From contig OY752142.1 in the NCBI GenBank assembly GCA_963573315.1, forward strand, positions 3,286,001 through 3,350,000: DNA of 64,000 nt, read 5' to 3'. Position 1 is the stretch's first letter. Each line of letters opens with the position of its first letter. Under the pieces are notes generated by a model, which made no database searches, was not told the origin of the DNA, and saw only the letters and a program-made list of their open reading frames with translations. Shown here piece by piece: positions 32,196 to 43,439 of this stretch. The DNA comes from Entomortierella parvispora. Its lineage: Eukaryota; Mortierellomycota; Mortierellomycetes; Mortierellales; Mortierellaceae. Made by a program: the position numbers and the translations under genes.

Positions 32196-33350
32196 CTAGA
32201 CAAGATCTTTGCCAGAATGGAACCCAGATATTGAGCTGTGATCCATTGGAAATGGACTCGGCGGCAAAGTGGAGTCAAAAGTCGGCTGTGAACGATCCTG
32301 AATGGTCACTGTTTTTGCTGTTGTGTCAGCGGACATGATTTTGGACGCTTCCAACTTTTCTTCACCGACATGCAGAGCCTTTGTCGAGGAGATGAGGATT
32401 GGGACCTTATCGTGTCCAAGATCATGCCCAAGATGTGGATGATAATGCTCAGGAGGATGGGGATGCGTAATACTCAAAGTCTGCAACGAGCTCAAAACAG
32501 GATGCTCCACGGGGTTGATGGATGACCTCCTTGAGAGCGACAGAGGTGACCAGTTTCCTGAATCCGACAAGGAGATATCGTCTGTGCTGGTATAAGTCGC
32601 ACTCAGGTGGCTGGATCCATGACCGTGGCGATGATGTTTGCCGTGTGGCGGTGACATTGGTGCTGATAATGATCCCGCGAGAACTGGTGACGCAGAAGCT
32701 GAGTTTGTTGAGTGCAAAGCGAAATACCCAACCGCCGATGACTCGTCCGATAATTCCAGAGGGGTAATCGGCGTTGAGGATCGGAGGTGCACAGGTCTCA
32801 AAAGAGGAGATGCACTGGGTGAGCCCTTGAGAGGGGTGACATCGCCCGAGCGTAATGCTGCCGCAGTGGCAGCCAGCGAATGCTTGGTATGGGCCGAAGG
32901 ATGGTGCAGGCAACCAAAGGCATCATAGAGAGCAGTCTTGATCAACTTTGAGTCGTGTGAGGAAAGAGAAGGCGAGGTTGCCGCGGGCATTGGAGAGCCC
33001 AATGGAGAGGTTGGCCGACTACTGACAAGGTGCTGACTGTTGTCGGGCTTGAGCCCTCTTTCATTATCCCTGTTATCCTCGAGAAGGAGATCAGACTTTG
33101 AATTCTTGTCCCCAGCTTTCTGGCTGTCGTGCAAAAGCCCCTTGGTGCCGTTTGGTCCCACGGTAAGGTAAGGCTGAGCGTGGATCGATTCTTGATCTTT
33201 TGTGTGGAGGAGGTGGCTATCAGGGTCTACGACGTCGTGATGGGGTGGGCTATCGACAGGCGCGACGGGCGGAGTCGGCTTGGGTGAGTTTTGGAGATGG
33301 GGCATCCTGCGATGGGTCGCCTTGTTGGGGAAGGGCATGATGGAGGCCAT
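32196..33350 (-). CDS. Unknown Ser/Pro/His-rich protein
   Basis: A single open exon of 384 residues starting MASIMPFPNK. I do not recognise a family. It is rich in Ser, Pro and His, with patches such as HGKHHRHGHGSSH and PHPPEHYHPHLGHDLGHD that could bind metals, and many SP/TP sites (TPLKGSPSASPLL, SSTPITPLEL) suited to proline-directed kinases. It has no membrane span, signal peptide or evident globular domain, so it is probably disordered. A run ALYDAFGCLHHPSAHTKHSL is the most ordered-looking part. Upstream in frame are more Ser/Pro-rich codons, so a start further up is possible but 33350 lies next to a plausible leader. Long uninterrupted frame and biased composition support real coding; function open. 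Confidence 0.6.
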   Translation of the reverse strand: MASIMPFPNKATHRRMPHLQNSPKPTPPVAPVDSPPHHDVVDPDSHLLHTKDQESIHAQPYLTVGPNGTKGLLHDSQKAGDKNSKSDLLLEDNRDNERGLKPDNSQHLVSSRPTSPLGSPMPAATSPSLSSHDSKLIKTALYDAFGCLHHPSAHTKHSLAATAAALRSGDVTPLKGSPSASPLLRPVHLRSSTPITPLELSDESSAVGYFALHSTNSASASPVLAGSLSAPMSPPHGKHHRHGHGSSHLSATYTSTDDISLSDSGNWSPLSLSRRSSINPVEHPVLSSLQTLSITHPHPPEHYHPHLGHDLGHDKVPILISSTKALHVGEEKLEASKIMSADTTAKTVTIQDRSQPTFDSTLPPSPFPMDHSSISGFHSGKDLV

Positions 33351-33701
33351 GGTGACGGTCCAAACAGAAGTCCTTTGGGTTGAAGGATGGAAAGGAAAGA
33401 GTCTGGGGTGGGCAAATCCTCGAGCGCCGGGGGGTGGGAGTGAAGGATAAAGAAGGGGGACGGGGCGGGTTGGGGCGTTGAGGATGCCGATGCTTGATCC
33501 GATGAAGGAAGGGGACTGACTGATGACCAGATGACCACGAGAAAGGGGACGGGAAGGAGGGGAAGGAGGGAAGAGGAAGCCAAAAATTGAAAAGAGGCAA
33601 GGCAAGACAAGGCGAGCGTGGGCCGAACACCAACTCGCAGAAGAACAGGGAACAGTGGTGTCAGACCAGACCAGACCAGACTGACCAGACTGAATAGCGA
33701 C
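33351..33701. other. Divergent spacer between unknown protein and oxysterol-binding protein
   Basis: A 351-base region with both promoters. Contains repeated CCAGA units near 33665-33690 (plus strand). No coding exon recognised. Confidence 0.5.
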
Positions 33702-36700
33702 ATGGCGCCCACCAGCCAGTCAGCCCGTGTGCAGGTCAGTCTGTCGGTCAGTCCGTCACCATCTCGTGTTTCCTTCCTTTTCGTCCTTCTCCCTCTTGTC
33801 CCTCTCTCCATTCCATCCCATCTTCCCCTTCTCCCTCTCTTTCTCATCTTTTCATCACCCCAAGCAGCTGGAAGAACTCTCCTTCCCAATGTCCACCGTC
33901 CCCTCGCTCCTGCGATCCACTCCCCAGAGGACGCGCTCGGACGTGAGTCTGGCTGGGTCGACAAGACCCAACGCCTCAACTCCAGGTGTGTTCCCTTGCC
34001 CTTTCAAAAGACACGCACCCACTCCACGCCCTGATTCTGTCGCGCAGTAGACACTCCACAACTCAACCCTCAGCTTCATCACCGCATTCTACTCTTAGAT
34101 GATCCCATGAAGATGCTCAAGATCCTGGAGGCCCTCCAGAAAGGTACAAAACATAAAGCATACCCCAACGAGTTAATGCTCTTGGATGCAATTCAGGTTG
34201 GCTTCTTTTTGTTCTTTTCTAATGTCGCCATTGTCTCCTCCACCTTCTCACACTCCTCTCCACTGCTCCCTGTGCGAGAGCAGGCGACCTGAATGCCCTC
34301 ACGATCCTGCTGCCAACTTACAGGGGTGCAGCCTCCCTCCCCGTCGCAAGCACTCCTGGAGGCACTGTCTCCAGTACCCAGTCCTTTGACGGCCCACCTC
34401 AAGGCTCTCAAACCACGCCGGTCCACCTGGCAGTTCAGTGCGCCCAGTTCCCAGTGATCGAATATGTTCTCAACAACACGCCACAGGTCGACCTTAACGC
34501 CAGGGATCACCACGGATATACGGCACTTCATTTGGCTTCCAGTATGGGGCGTCTGGATGTTGTCAAGCTTTTGTTGTCCAAAAATGATGTCAACGATGGT
34601 GTTCTTGACCACAAAGGCAAAAGCGCCTTCGATGTCGCTTCCACGGCCGAAGTTCGCGTTGTTTTGAAAGGTAGGTACTTTTTGCAGCAGCCAGAAAAAT
34701 AACAGCCCACAAATGAATCGAACAAAAGGAAGTCCGCATTATGAATTAAGTGGCTCTTCATTAATGTTGACTCGACCTCAATAGCCCATCGAACCGAGTA
34801 TCTTTCGCATACAACCACTCTTATGCATCAGTTTGCGGAATCAGGCGATTTGGCAAGCCTCATTGGACTCTTTGACCATCCTCGCGCGTCGTTTGTTCTC
34901 AACATCAGCCATCAGGATACAGAGACAGGCTCCACTATTCTGCACTCTGCTAGCAAACGCAAAGATATGTCCATGGTCCAGTGGTGCTTGGATCAAGGCA
35001 TTGATACTCTCCTTCGGGACAAGAAGGGCAAGACGGCAGCGGATGTGACCAAGGACACCAAGATCAAGAACCTTCTGCGAGACTCTCGCTCCACTGGTAA
35101 AAGGACATATTCGTCCGGACTCATAGTATTGCAGCTCAGTCTACTCTATGATCAAGTTTGTTTTAACCGCCATCGCTCTATTCTAGGCACTGTCGCACCA
35201 TTGATCGCCACAACTCCTGGACAGCCACCGAGACTGGAAGGAACACTGTTCAAGTGGACCAACTATGCAACAGGTTACAAGGCTAGATGGTTTGTTTTGG
35301 AAGATGGCATTCTATCTTATTTCCATAATCAGGAGGATGCAGGCAACGCTTGCCGCGGCAGCATCAACCTACGTATCGCCAAGGTCTGGATCGATTCTAC
35401 GGACAAGCAACGCTTTGACATCATCGGCAAAGGGTCCATTCGATACCACTTGAAGGCCGGACACGCTAACGAAGCTAAACGCTGGATTTTGGCATTGACG
35501 CAATCAAAGCAGTGGATCGAGGATACTGCAGCAAACGACCGTTCCTCCTTCATGGGATCCCGTCCTAGCCTCCATTTACAGGCTCCAGACTCTATCCGGT
35601 CAAAACTCTCAGAGCCCAGTATTTCTAGAGGTCGCTCCACCACCGCAGATGGATCAGAGTCGTCCAGGCCTCAAAGATCACGTTCATCATCGGTCAGCGT
35701 TGATGGACGGGAGCAAAACGCTCTCCCTCATGCAGAGTCGTTTGTCACCATGAACAACTATGTCAAGACACAGATCCAAATGCAGACGGAGATGAGTGAA
35801 AGCTTGATTCGACTTTCTAGAGCTGCCGAAGTCCCCGAGGATTCCGAGATCATGAAGATTACCCTTGCTACCCACGAGACCTCTATTGCCGTCAAGAACT
35901 CTGTCCAAAAGCTTTACGAGATGACTCAGGACCGCGAGAATTACTGGAGGAGAATTTTGGAGCAGGAGTCTCAGAAGCGCGAACTTTGGGAGGAGAGTCT
36001 TAGAGTCTTGTCGGAGGAGCAATTGGAGATGCAGAGGGTCTTGAAGCAGACGGAAGAGAGCAACCGCAAAATGAAGAAGAGTCGCTCAGTTCGCTCAAAA
36101 GCCAGCACCCCGACTCTGTTGTCGGCGACAACTATTGCAACTTCGATGGCCGCCACTCCTGGACAGGAAGTTGAGCCTTCACCCCCAGTCTCAGTATCCG
36201 CGCCTGCAGATTTGTCATCCAACTCAACCAAGGCTTCAACTGACAACAACCCAGCCCTAGTGGATGGAGATGAGGATGATTCAGATGCCGAGTCTGAGGA
36301 TGAATTCTTTGATGCCGCAAGCGACGATGACATTGTGGAGTTTGACGAGGACGAAGAGGACGAAGATGCAGAGACAGTCAACAACGAAAAAGAAGGACCC
36401 TCGCAGACAGCCACTACAGCCACAGACGGGGCTACCTATCCCTACATCGCACCGTCCTTTAAAGGCTACCCAGCTGAACCTCGTGCCCGCCTTCCTACCA
36501 AGCAAACCTCCCTTCGACCTGACGTATCTTTGTGGGCGATTCTGAAAAACTCCATCGGTAAAGATCTGTCCAAGATCACGCTGCCCGTTTATTTCAACGA
36601 ACCCACATCCATGCTGCAGCGTATGGCCGAGGATGCAGAGTACATTGAACTTTTGGACAAGGCAGTTCGACAGCGAGGCGCCACTGAGAGAATCTTGTTT

Positions 36701-37995
36701 ATTGCAGCTTTTGCAATGAGTAACTATTCGAGCACGATTGGTCGAGTAGCCAAGCCCTTCAACCCATTGCTGGGAGAGACTTACGAGTACACGCACAAGG
36801 AGAAACAATTTCGTTACGTTTCTGAGCAAGTTTCTCATCATCCTGTAAGTATAACATCTTGCGCTAAAGCGTTGCGGGCCTCAGCACCTTGTAGATCTCA
36901 ATCTTACTCTTGTTTCTTTTATTGACTTGTGTTTCTCAGCCAATTAGCGCCTGCTACTGCGACTCGCCCAACTACAACTTCTATGCTGAAGTTGACGTAA
37001 AGTCAAAATTCTGGGGCAAGTCGTTTGAGGTCATGCCCAAGGGAACATCCCATGTTGAACTCAAAGTTCCAAAGTCGTTTGCCGAGGGCCCGCAAGAGTT
37101 ACTCGATGATCCCAATGACTCGTCCAAATTTGTCGAACATTACTCTTGGAAGAAGGTGACGACCTGTGTACAGAATCTGATTGTCGGAACGCCATGGATC
37201 GACAACTATGGAGACATGCTCATCACCAACCACCGCACTGGAGAAACCTGTCTATTGACGTTTAAGGCGCGTGGATGGAGAGGCAAGGATGCTTACGAGA
37301 TTAGAGGCCACGCCCTGGATGCCAAAGGCAAGGAGGTGTGGGAGGTGGCCGGTCGCTGGAACGAGCGTCTGGTCGCTCGCCGTGCTGGCAAAGGAGGCGA
37401 GGATCTTGGTAGCGACGCTGTCGCCGCTGGTGCTGTTCATGTAACCGAGGATGACCATGGCGAATTGAGTCGCGCTATTTCGCCAGCGACTTCCCAGCAC
37501 GGTAAATCACGCTCTTCTGGAGGGCATGCGGCTTCATTTGGACCCAAGCAAGTTTTGTTGCTCTGGAAGAGAGATCCAGTGTTGGGTCCCACGCCCTTCA
37601 ACTTGACGCCTTTTGCAATGACTCTGAACGATTGCCCGGATGAGCTCAAGAAACATCTCTGTCCTACGGATTCACGACTTCGGCCCGATCAGCGCGCCAT
37701 GGAGAATGCAGAGTTTGACCTGGCGAATACAGAGAAACAGCGTCTGGAGGAGAAGCAGAGAGCCAAGAGAAAACTCTTGCCGCCTGGCAAAGAGTTTGAG
37801 CCTCGCTGGTTCAAGAGAAATGCCCAGGATGACGGATGGGACTTTGTAGGACGGGATCTGCCTGGACAACCCCTGGGAAGTGGAATGAAACAGTATGGCC
37901 GTCTTACCTACTGGGCTGAGCGCGAGAGATGTGGAGCCACAGCGGAACGTCCCGAGCAGCTCAAGTGGGACCTGGAAGATGATGATATTTTCTAA
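33702..37995 (+). CDS. Oxysterol-binding protein (ANK-PH-FFAT-ORD), Osh1/Osh2 type
   Basis: Seven exons (33702-33734, 33868-33985, 34048-34143, 34284-34670, 34785-35096, 35187-36844, 36940-37995) give 1219 residues (yeast Osh1 and Osh2 are 1188 and 1283). Ankyrin repeats (TPVHLAVQCAQ, GYTALHLASSMGRLDVVKLL, GSTILHSASKRKDMSMVQWC) precede a PH domain (about residues 331-425, LEGTLFKWTNYATGYKARWF), a coiled-coil stretch, an acidic segment with the FFAT-like motif EFFDAAS (about 688), and a sterol/phosphoinositide-binding ORD with the signature EQVSHHPP (about 865) and NPLLGETYEY. Such proteins exchange sterol or PI4P at ER contact sites, the FFAT motif docking to VAP (Scs2). The first exon of 11 codons rests on frame and splice signals only. 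All summed exons are a whole number of codons. Confidence 0.94.
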
Positions 37996-38330
37996 GCGAA
38001 ACAAAAATAAAACTGAAAAATTCCTTTCTTCAAAATGGTGTCGTTACGCTTACGTGGATCGGTCGAGGCAGTGGATGTCCTCGGACCGATTTGTTACTCG
38101 GGTAGGATGCAATTGGCTGCATCCGGCACGGCGCTTCGCGAGATTTTGAAGGATACATACCTGTTGGACACAAAGAGTGGGTTCAAAAATTGAGAAAGGA
38201 AAAAAAAAGTGAGCCTCACCTCTGGTGATCGCCTTTCGCTTCTTTCCTTTCTTTCTTCCTACCTTTACTTCTCCCCACCACTCACACCTCCTCTGCCCTC
38301 CAACTCCCAGCACAAGGACAGCCTCAAACA
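37996..38330 (+). other. Short spacer between Osh gene and DUF1772 gene
   Basis: A 335-base tandem spacer. The second half is pyrimidine-rich (CTTTCTTTCTTCC), as expected for the promoter and leader of the following gene. No exon seen. Confidence 0.5.
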
Positions 38331-39015
38331 ATGGTCAACTATCAATTCCAGGCTTTCGCCAACAGCAACAATACTTTGCTGGTCGGCAAGATGATCGCGG
38401 TCACCTCTCTGGGTCTCTACACCGGAACAGCCCTGACCTTCAACACCATCATCATGCCTTCGCTTCGCAAGTTCTCTTCTGCATCTTCGCTTGCTATCTG
38501 GCACGAGAACTTCCAAATCGGCAAAGGTAAGATCTTGAACTCACACCCCCAGTAACTCCCGACACAGCCCTTTCCTTTCCCCATCCTTTCTGCCCAACCG
38601 ACTGGCGTTCACTAACGGAACCTCTCCTTTTTGGCTGGGGGGTCCTTGTTTTTGCGCAGTTCAACAATTGTCGATGACTGCCATCGGTGTGGCGACGACC
38701 GCCGGATTGTTCCACAAGACCAAGAATCCTTTCTATCTCTACTCTGCTGTCGCCCTCGCCTTGACGTTCCCCTTGTCTGTTTTTGGATTGATTCCCATTA
38801 ATAAGAAATTGATTGCGATCCGGGAGGCCAACACGGTTCAGGGCAAGGCCAACTCACTGAAGGACAGCGAGAGCGATGACAGCGTGGTGGATCGTCTGTT
38901 GAACCGTTGGAACTTGGTTCACGCTTCAAGAACGGTTTTGGGATTCGGAGCATTGCTTTCGGCTTTGTACGCGATCATCGCAGATGACAGCGTTCACTTC
39001 ATCTTGTTCAAGTAG
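38331..39015 (+). CDS. DUF1772 (anthrone-oxygenase-like) membrane protein
   Basis: Two exons (38331-38526, 38660-39015) give 183 residues. Four hydrophobic segments are seen: MIAVTSLGLYTGTALTFNTI, MTAIGVATTAGLF, LYSAVALALTFPLSVFGLIP and TVLGFGALLSALYAII. The patterns TGTALTFNTIIMPSL, WHENFQIGK, LIPINKKL and LLNRWNLVHASRTVLGF match DUF1772 (PF08592), a family of small integral membrane proteins that includes anthrone oxygenases of aromatic polyketide pathways. Here no polyketide genes are nearby and most fungal members are uncharacterised, so a catalytic role is not implied. The Trp and His in WNLVHASR are the family's conserved pair. The splice junction G|TT keeps GKVQQLSM in frame. Confidence 0.87.
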
Positions 39016-40612
39016 ACAGAGAGAGAGAGAGAGAGGAAAGCATGGTCAAATGGATAGGTTTTCTTTTTGGATAGATTTGATAAATGTGATAGGTTGGAGT
39101 AGACACTCTTTCACCCTAGAAGAATACAACGCCTTCCCCAGTTGGAAGTAAAAGAAAGAGATGATAGTGAGAGAAGACAACAAGGGAGGACTATGTTCCC
39201 GAGAATGAAAAAAGAGCGTGCGTCGTTTTGCGGGACGTGCTTCCCGTCCTTGTCAAGAGGAATTTGTGCCACAAACATCGCAGGAAAAACAGATGCAGGA
39301 CCTGCAGGACAAAAAGCGTCCAAGGCATGGAATGCTGCCCCACATGGTTTGTTGTGTGTCCAAGTGAAGGGAAAGGGGGGGACAGGCAGCACAAGGAGCA
39401 AGATCGACGACATCAAAGAATAGGGGATAAACAAACGCATCGTGTGAGAGGTGGTTGTACGCTTGTCTCTTCCTTCCCTGCAGTGACACCGTGCAACAAA
39501 CAAGAACCTCCCTCTCCTCACAATTGCGTCAGAAGTCAAGAGTGTGGATCGTGCGTGAGAGGCTTGGTGGTGTGCTCAAACGACCACGCGCGAAAACGTG
39601 CAGCGAAGAGACTGCTGACTCTTTTGTTTTCGTGCGAGATCAACATTGCCCATCTGTCACGTCCAGTGAAGCTGCTAGCAGCCAGGACTTTGACCTTGCT
39701 CTGGGGTGGGAATAAAAGAGCGATAGTCTATCTGTGGAGCGTGTTGTGTGTTTGTTTTCAGCACGGTCCAACAAGCAAAGGAGGGAAGACTGCAACCTGA
39801 ACAAGTTGACAACCCACACAAACATATACAAGGGAGGCAGAAAACGAACTTGTTTGCGGGACGACTCTTGCCTTTGCACAAAAGTGCGAGGTCGTGCGCG
39901 TGCGCAGTGTCGTAACCCAGACCGCATGGAGGGAGGTGAAGAGGGAATCTGTCTGGCTGTATTTCGAAGGATCTCGAGACAGGAGAGGAACAGGAGACCA
40001 AGACGGCCCGATCTCGGCCAATTGTCCTGGTCGGGCAACGAGAATCCGATCCGACTGGCTGCGCTGATTCTAGTTTTTTTGGTCCCTCTCCCACTCTCTT
40101 TTTTTTTCCTTCTGCGGCTGTGCGTTTGTCCGAGAAAGAATAGGAAGGCCGTCATCATCGCTTCCATCATAGCTCCGTATCATTGCTCTCCGTTCATTAC
40201 ATGAAAGGCAACAAAGAGAGGACTTTGAACGCAAGGGGGAAACTGAATGCCGAGGTCTGTTCCCGAGGGGAGAACAACATGTCCAGATCTGCCAAGATAT
40301 AAAGGAACGATGTACCTCAACGTTTGCGTGTCCACTTCACTTTCCCCTCTCGTCCCGTTTTGCATCCTTGATCTCAGTTTTGCCCTCACTATTATTGTCG
40401 TTTCATCAAGGTAGAGTACTGTGCAGTTCTCACACGCGCACCACCACCCAAAGCGAACACATGCACATGAGGCACTCGACCACTTTCTGGCTCTCTGTGG
40501 TTGATTATCACAAGCCTCAGAGAGCTGCAGCAGAGCCAGCATCTTCTGCATCATCGTCTTGCCTCTTTGCCCTTTGGAGAAACAAGAAGTGCATCGTGGA
40601 GAGAGAAAGAAT

Positions 40613-40639
40613 GAGAGAGAGAGAGAGAGAGAGAGAGAG
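40613..40639 (+). repeat. GA dinucleotide microsatellite
   Basis: About 13 GA units in the spacer before the sterol acyltransferase gene. Confidence 0.9.
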
Positions 40640-40940
40640 CACTTCGGAAGGGAGCTCTCTTTGCAGACGTTCTTTTGCTGGGACCTTCACGCTCCCCTTC
40701 ACGGTCGTCGTCCTCACTTTGCGCGTGTGTCCCCGCCCTTGAGCCGATCTCAAGGGCAGGCCAAGCAGACAAACAAGGATGTCCGACAAGCAGACAAACA
40801 GAGAGACACGCTGCACCCATCCGTGCCCCCCTTTTCCTGCGTATTTATTCTGCCTCCAGCTGTCCTGTCCTGCTGGCTTCTCTTTTTCTCATTACTTTAC
40901 TCACTCTCTCTTCTTCCATTGCTCTGCATTCCGTTTCAGT

Positions 40941-40954
40941 CCCCCCCCCCCCCC
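40941..40954 (+). repeat. Poly-C tract (14 C)
   Basis: An uninterrupted run of 14 C, followed by TCCCC, in the pyrimidine-rich leader region about 130 bases before the sterol acyltransferase start. Confidence 0.9.
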
Positions 40955-41085
40955 TCCCCTCTTTCCTCTTTCCTCTTCCTCTTCCTCTTCCTCTTCTCGT
41001 CATTCTTTCGCCCTTTCACCCCTTCACTCCCCATTAGCACGTTGCCCCAAAACAAGATCCATTCCGTGCCGCCAGCAACCACAGC

Positions 41086-43439
41086 ATGACAGCTGATCCC
41101 GACAGTGCCTTGCTTACCCCCCCTGCAGACCCCTCTTCAAGAACCCTGCTCAAGGTCAAGGACATGGATAACCACCGCCAAGACATCTTGGATGAGGAGG
41201 ACGCGACCTTGACACACACCACCACCACTACCACAAAAATCTTCAAGGGCCTCAAGCCTCTCAAAGGCCTCGATACCCTGGTCAGTCAACACTCTGTCCT
41301 GAACCAACACCTGAACCAGCCCTCACCGCCTTCAGACGGCAGCGGATCCGAGCTCGAGGACCTCACCAACGGCGACGCAAGGCTGCAGGTCGAGGAAGAG
41401 GAAAACAGGACACAATCCACTTTCGCGACCTTTCGAGCTCCGTCATCGTCATTCTCAACCTTGCCCTCTTCCTCAGCCGCCAAGGATCTATTGTCTTCAA
41501 CCCTTTCGAAACTGCCAAGACAACAGAAGAACGACAATGGAACCCTCTCAGGAGGCGAATTGTCAGGATCCCCCAGCAGTAGCTCACTCACGAGCAGCCG
41601 CTCCAGCGCCGGTCCTGGAACCCCAAGCTCCACGGAAGGCTACCATACGATTTCCACAACCACCATAACCACCAAGAAGCGAAAGGTCCGTCGCCCTACA
41701 TTTGAACCGCGTAGTTCTAGACTGGATCCCGAAGCCTTGAGCAAGAACCAGGACCCTTTCCGAGGTTTCCATACACTCTTCTGGATCGTCATGGGGGCTT
41801 ACGGTGTGATCACATTCGATGAAGAATGGACCCGAGTCGGGAAGGCCTTTGGAGGATCCCTGTTCTCTTCTTTTTCACAGGACGCGATCATATTGACAAT
41901 CAGTGACTTTGGCCTAGTGCTGTCGACCGGCGTTGCATTCTTGTTGATCAAGGCCACTTCCAAGGGATGGGTCCGCTATCAAAATGTGGGCATGGTTGTC
42001 CAGCACTGTGTCCAGGTTCTGTTCTTGCTCGTGGCGATCGCATGGACCATCTGGAGGTAAATTAATCAGGATCCCTGGTCTAAATTTGGTGGCAAAAATA
42101 GATTGACTGACAAACCTTTTCACTCGTTGCTGCACAAATAGGGATTGGCCATGGGTCCAGTCTGGATTCTTTACGTTGCACGCTATTACAATGCTGATGA
42201 AGATGCATTCTTACATCGCCTACAACGGCGAGCTCTCAGAGAAACTGATCTTGCTGAAAAAGGCAGAGAATGCTTACGCCCAACACAAGAAGGACGATGC
42301 CGTGACGCCCGATGACCACAATAATGATACTAAAGACCAACTTCAGGACGCCGATGCAGACACCACGTCAGAGAGTAGCTTGCCTCTGACGGACTCCACA
42401 TCATCTAACGACCCAACCTCCGACCTCGATCGGGATCTCTCTGCCCATCAACACCACCGTCTAGCCTCCGAGGCCGCTGCCGCCCTTCTGCAGGAGCCGG
42501 CCACCTTGAATTCAAACGTACTAGCCGCAGAAATCGAGGAGCTCAGAAGCGATCTTAGATGTCAAAATGGGGAGCTCTGGCCTGCAAATGTGACCATCGC
42601 CAATTTTGTCGACTATTTGATCGTCCCCTCTCTCATTTATGAGCTCCAGTATCCACGCACGACAAAGTAAGTGACATCCATGGCGGGCTGGGATAGCCAA
42701 TGCAAGATCCAGTTACTGACCTTCAATGTTTTATGACTTTATATTTTTAGGATTCGTCCCATGTACGTCTTCGAAAAGTCGGTTGCGACCCTGGGCACAT
42801 TCACGTTGCTGTATCTTACCACGGAGCATTACATCTATCCGGTCGTGTTTGATCCTACGATTTCTCCTCTCAGAGCGCTGGTGCTGCTCTTGATACCCTT
42901 TATGATGAATTACCTAATGATCTTCTATATTATTTTCGAGTGCATCTGTAACGCATTCGCCGAGTTGAGTCGGTAAGTTGGATATACCTCTCTTGAGTGA
43001 GAGGAGTGGAGTCAAGTGTTGTCGTAGTGCTTGTTCTTACTTGTTTTTATTCTCTTACAGGTTTGCGGATCGCAACTTTTACGAAGATTGGTGGAACTGT
43101 GTCAGTTTTGACGAGTGGGCGCGCAAATGGAACAAGCCCGTGCATCACTTTTTGCTTCGCCACGTTTACGATTCGAGTATTGAGTCGTTCCACCTCTCAA
43201 AATCCAATGCCGCGTTCGCCACATTCTTCTTGTCATCCTGTGTGCATGAGCTGGTCATGATGGTGGTGACCCGAAAAGTCCGCCTATACCTGTTTGCGTT
43301 GCAGATGTTTCAATTGCCCTTGATCTGGATGGGCAACAACAAGGCCATCAGGGAAAAACCACGTCTTGCAAATGCAGTCTTTTGGCTTGCTATGTTCTGC
43401 GGACCTCCACTGCTGGGAGTCGCCTATTGTTACGCGTAA
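41086..43439 (+). CDS. Sterol O-acyltransferase (ARE/ACAT family, MBOAT)
   Basis: Four exons (41086-42056, 42142-42666, 42751-42972, 43061-43439) give 698 residues (yeast Are2 has 642). The enzyme esterifies sterols with acyl-CoA in the ER for storage in lipid droplets. About 220 polar residues precede the membrane part, which begins FRGFHTLFWIVMGAYGV. Family motifs are FYEDWWNCVSFDEWARKWNK, PVHHFLLRHVYDSS and SSCVHELVMMVV, whose His is the catalytic MBOAT residue. Several spans are evident. A Ser/Asp/His-rich insertion of about 90 residues lies between the second and third spans. FYEDWWN with WARKWNKPVH favours sterol over diacylglycerol acyltransferase, but a DGAT1 role cannot be excluded. 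All junctions keep frame. Confidence 0.92.

Larger units (their letters stand above)
39016..41085. other. Two-kilobase spacer upstream of the sterol acyltransferase
   Basis: No conserved exon found on either strand. It starts with a short GA repeat right after the DUF1772 stop, has a TATA-like GATATAAAGG near 40297, a second GA repeat at 40613, a run of 14 C at 40941 and dense CT tracts to the start codon. A leader intron (donor near 40410, acceptor CAG near 40938) could join the TATA-like site to the gene, but this is speculation. Confidence 0.45.

Noticed and set aside
40559-41096. Overlapping open frames on both strands before the sterol acyltransferase
   Set aside because: They translate GA, CT and poly-C tracts and have no globular protein character.
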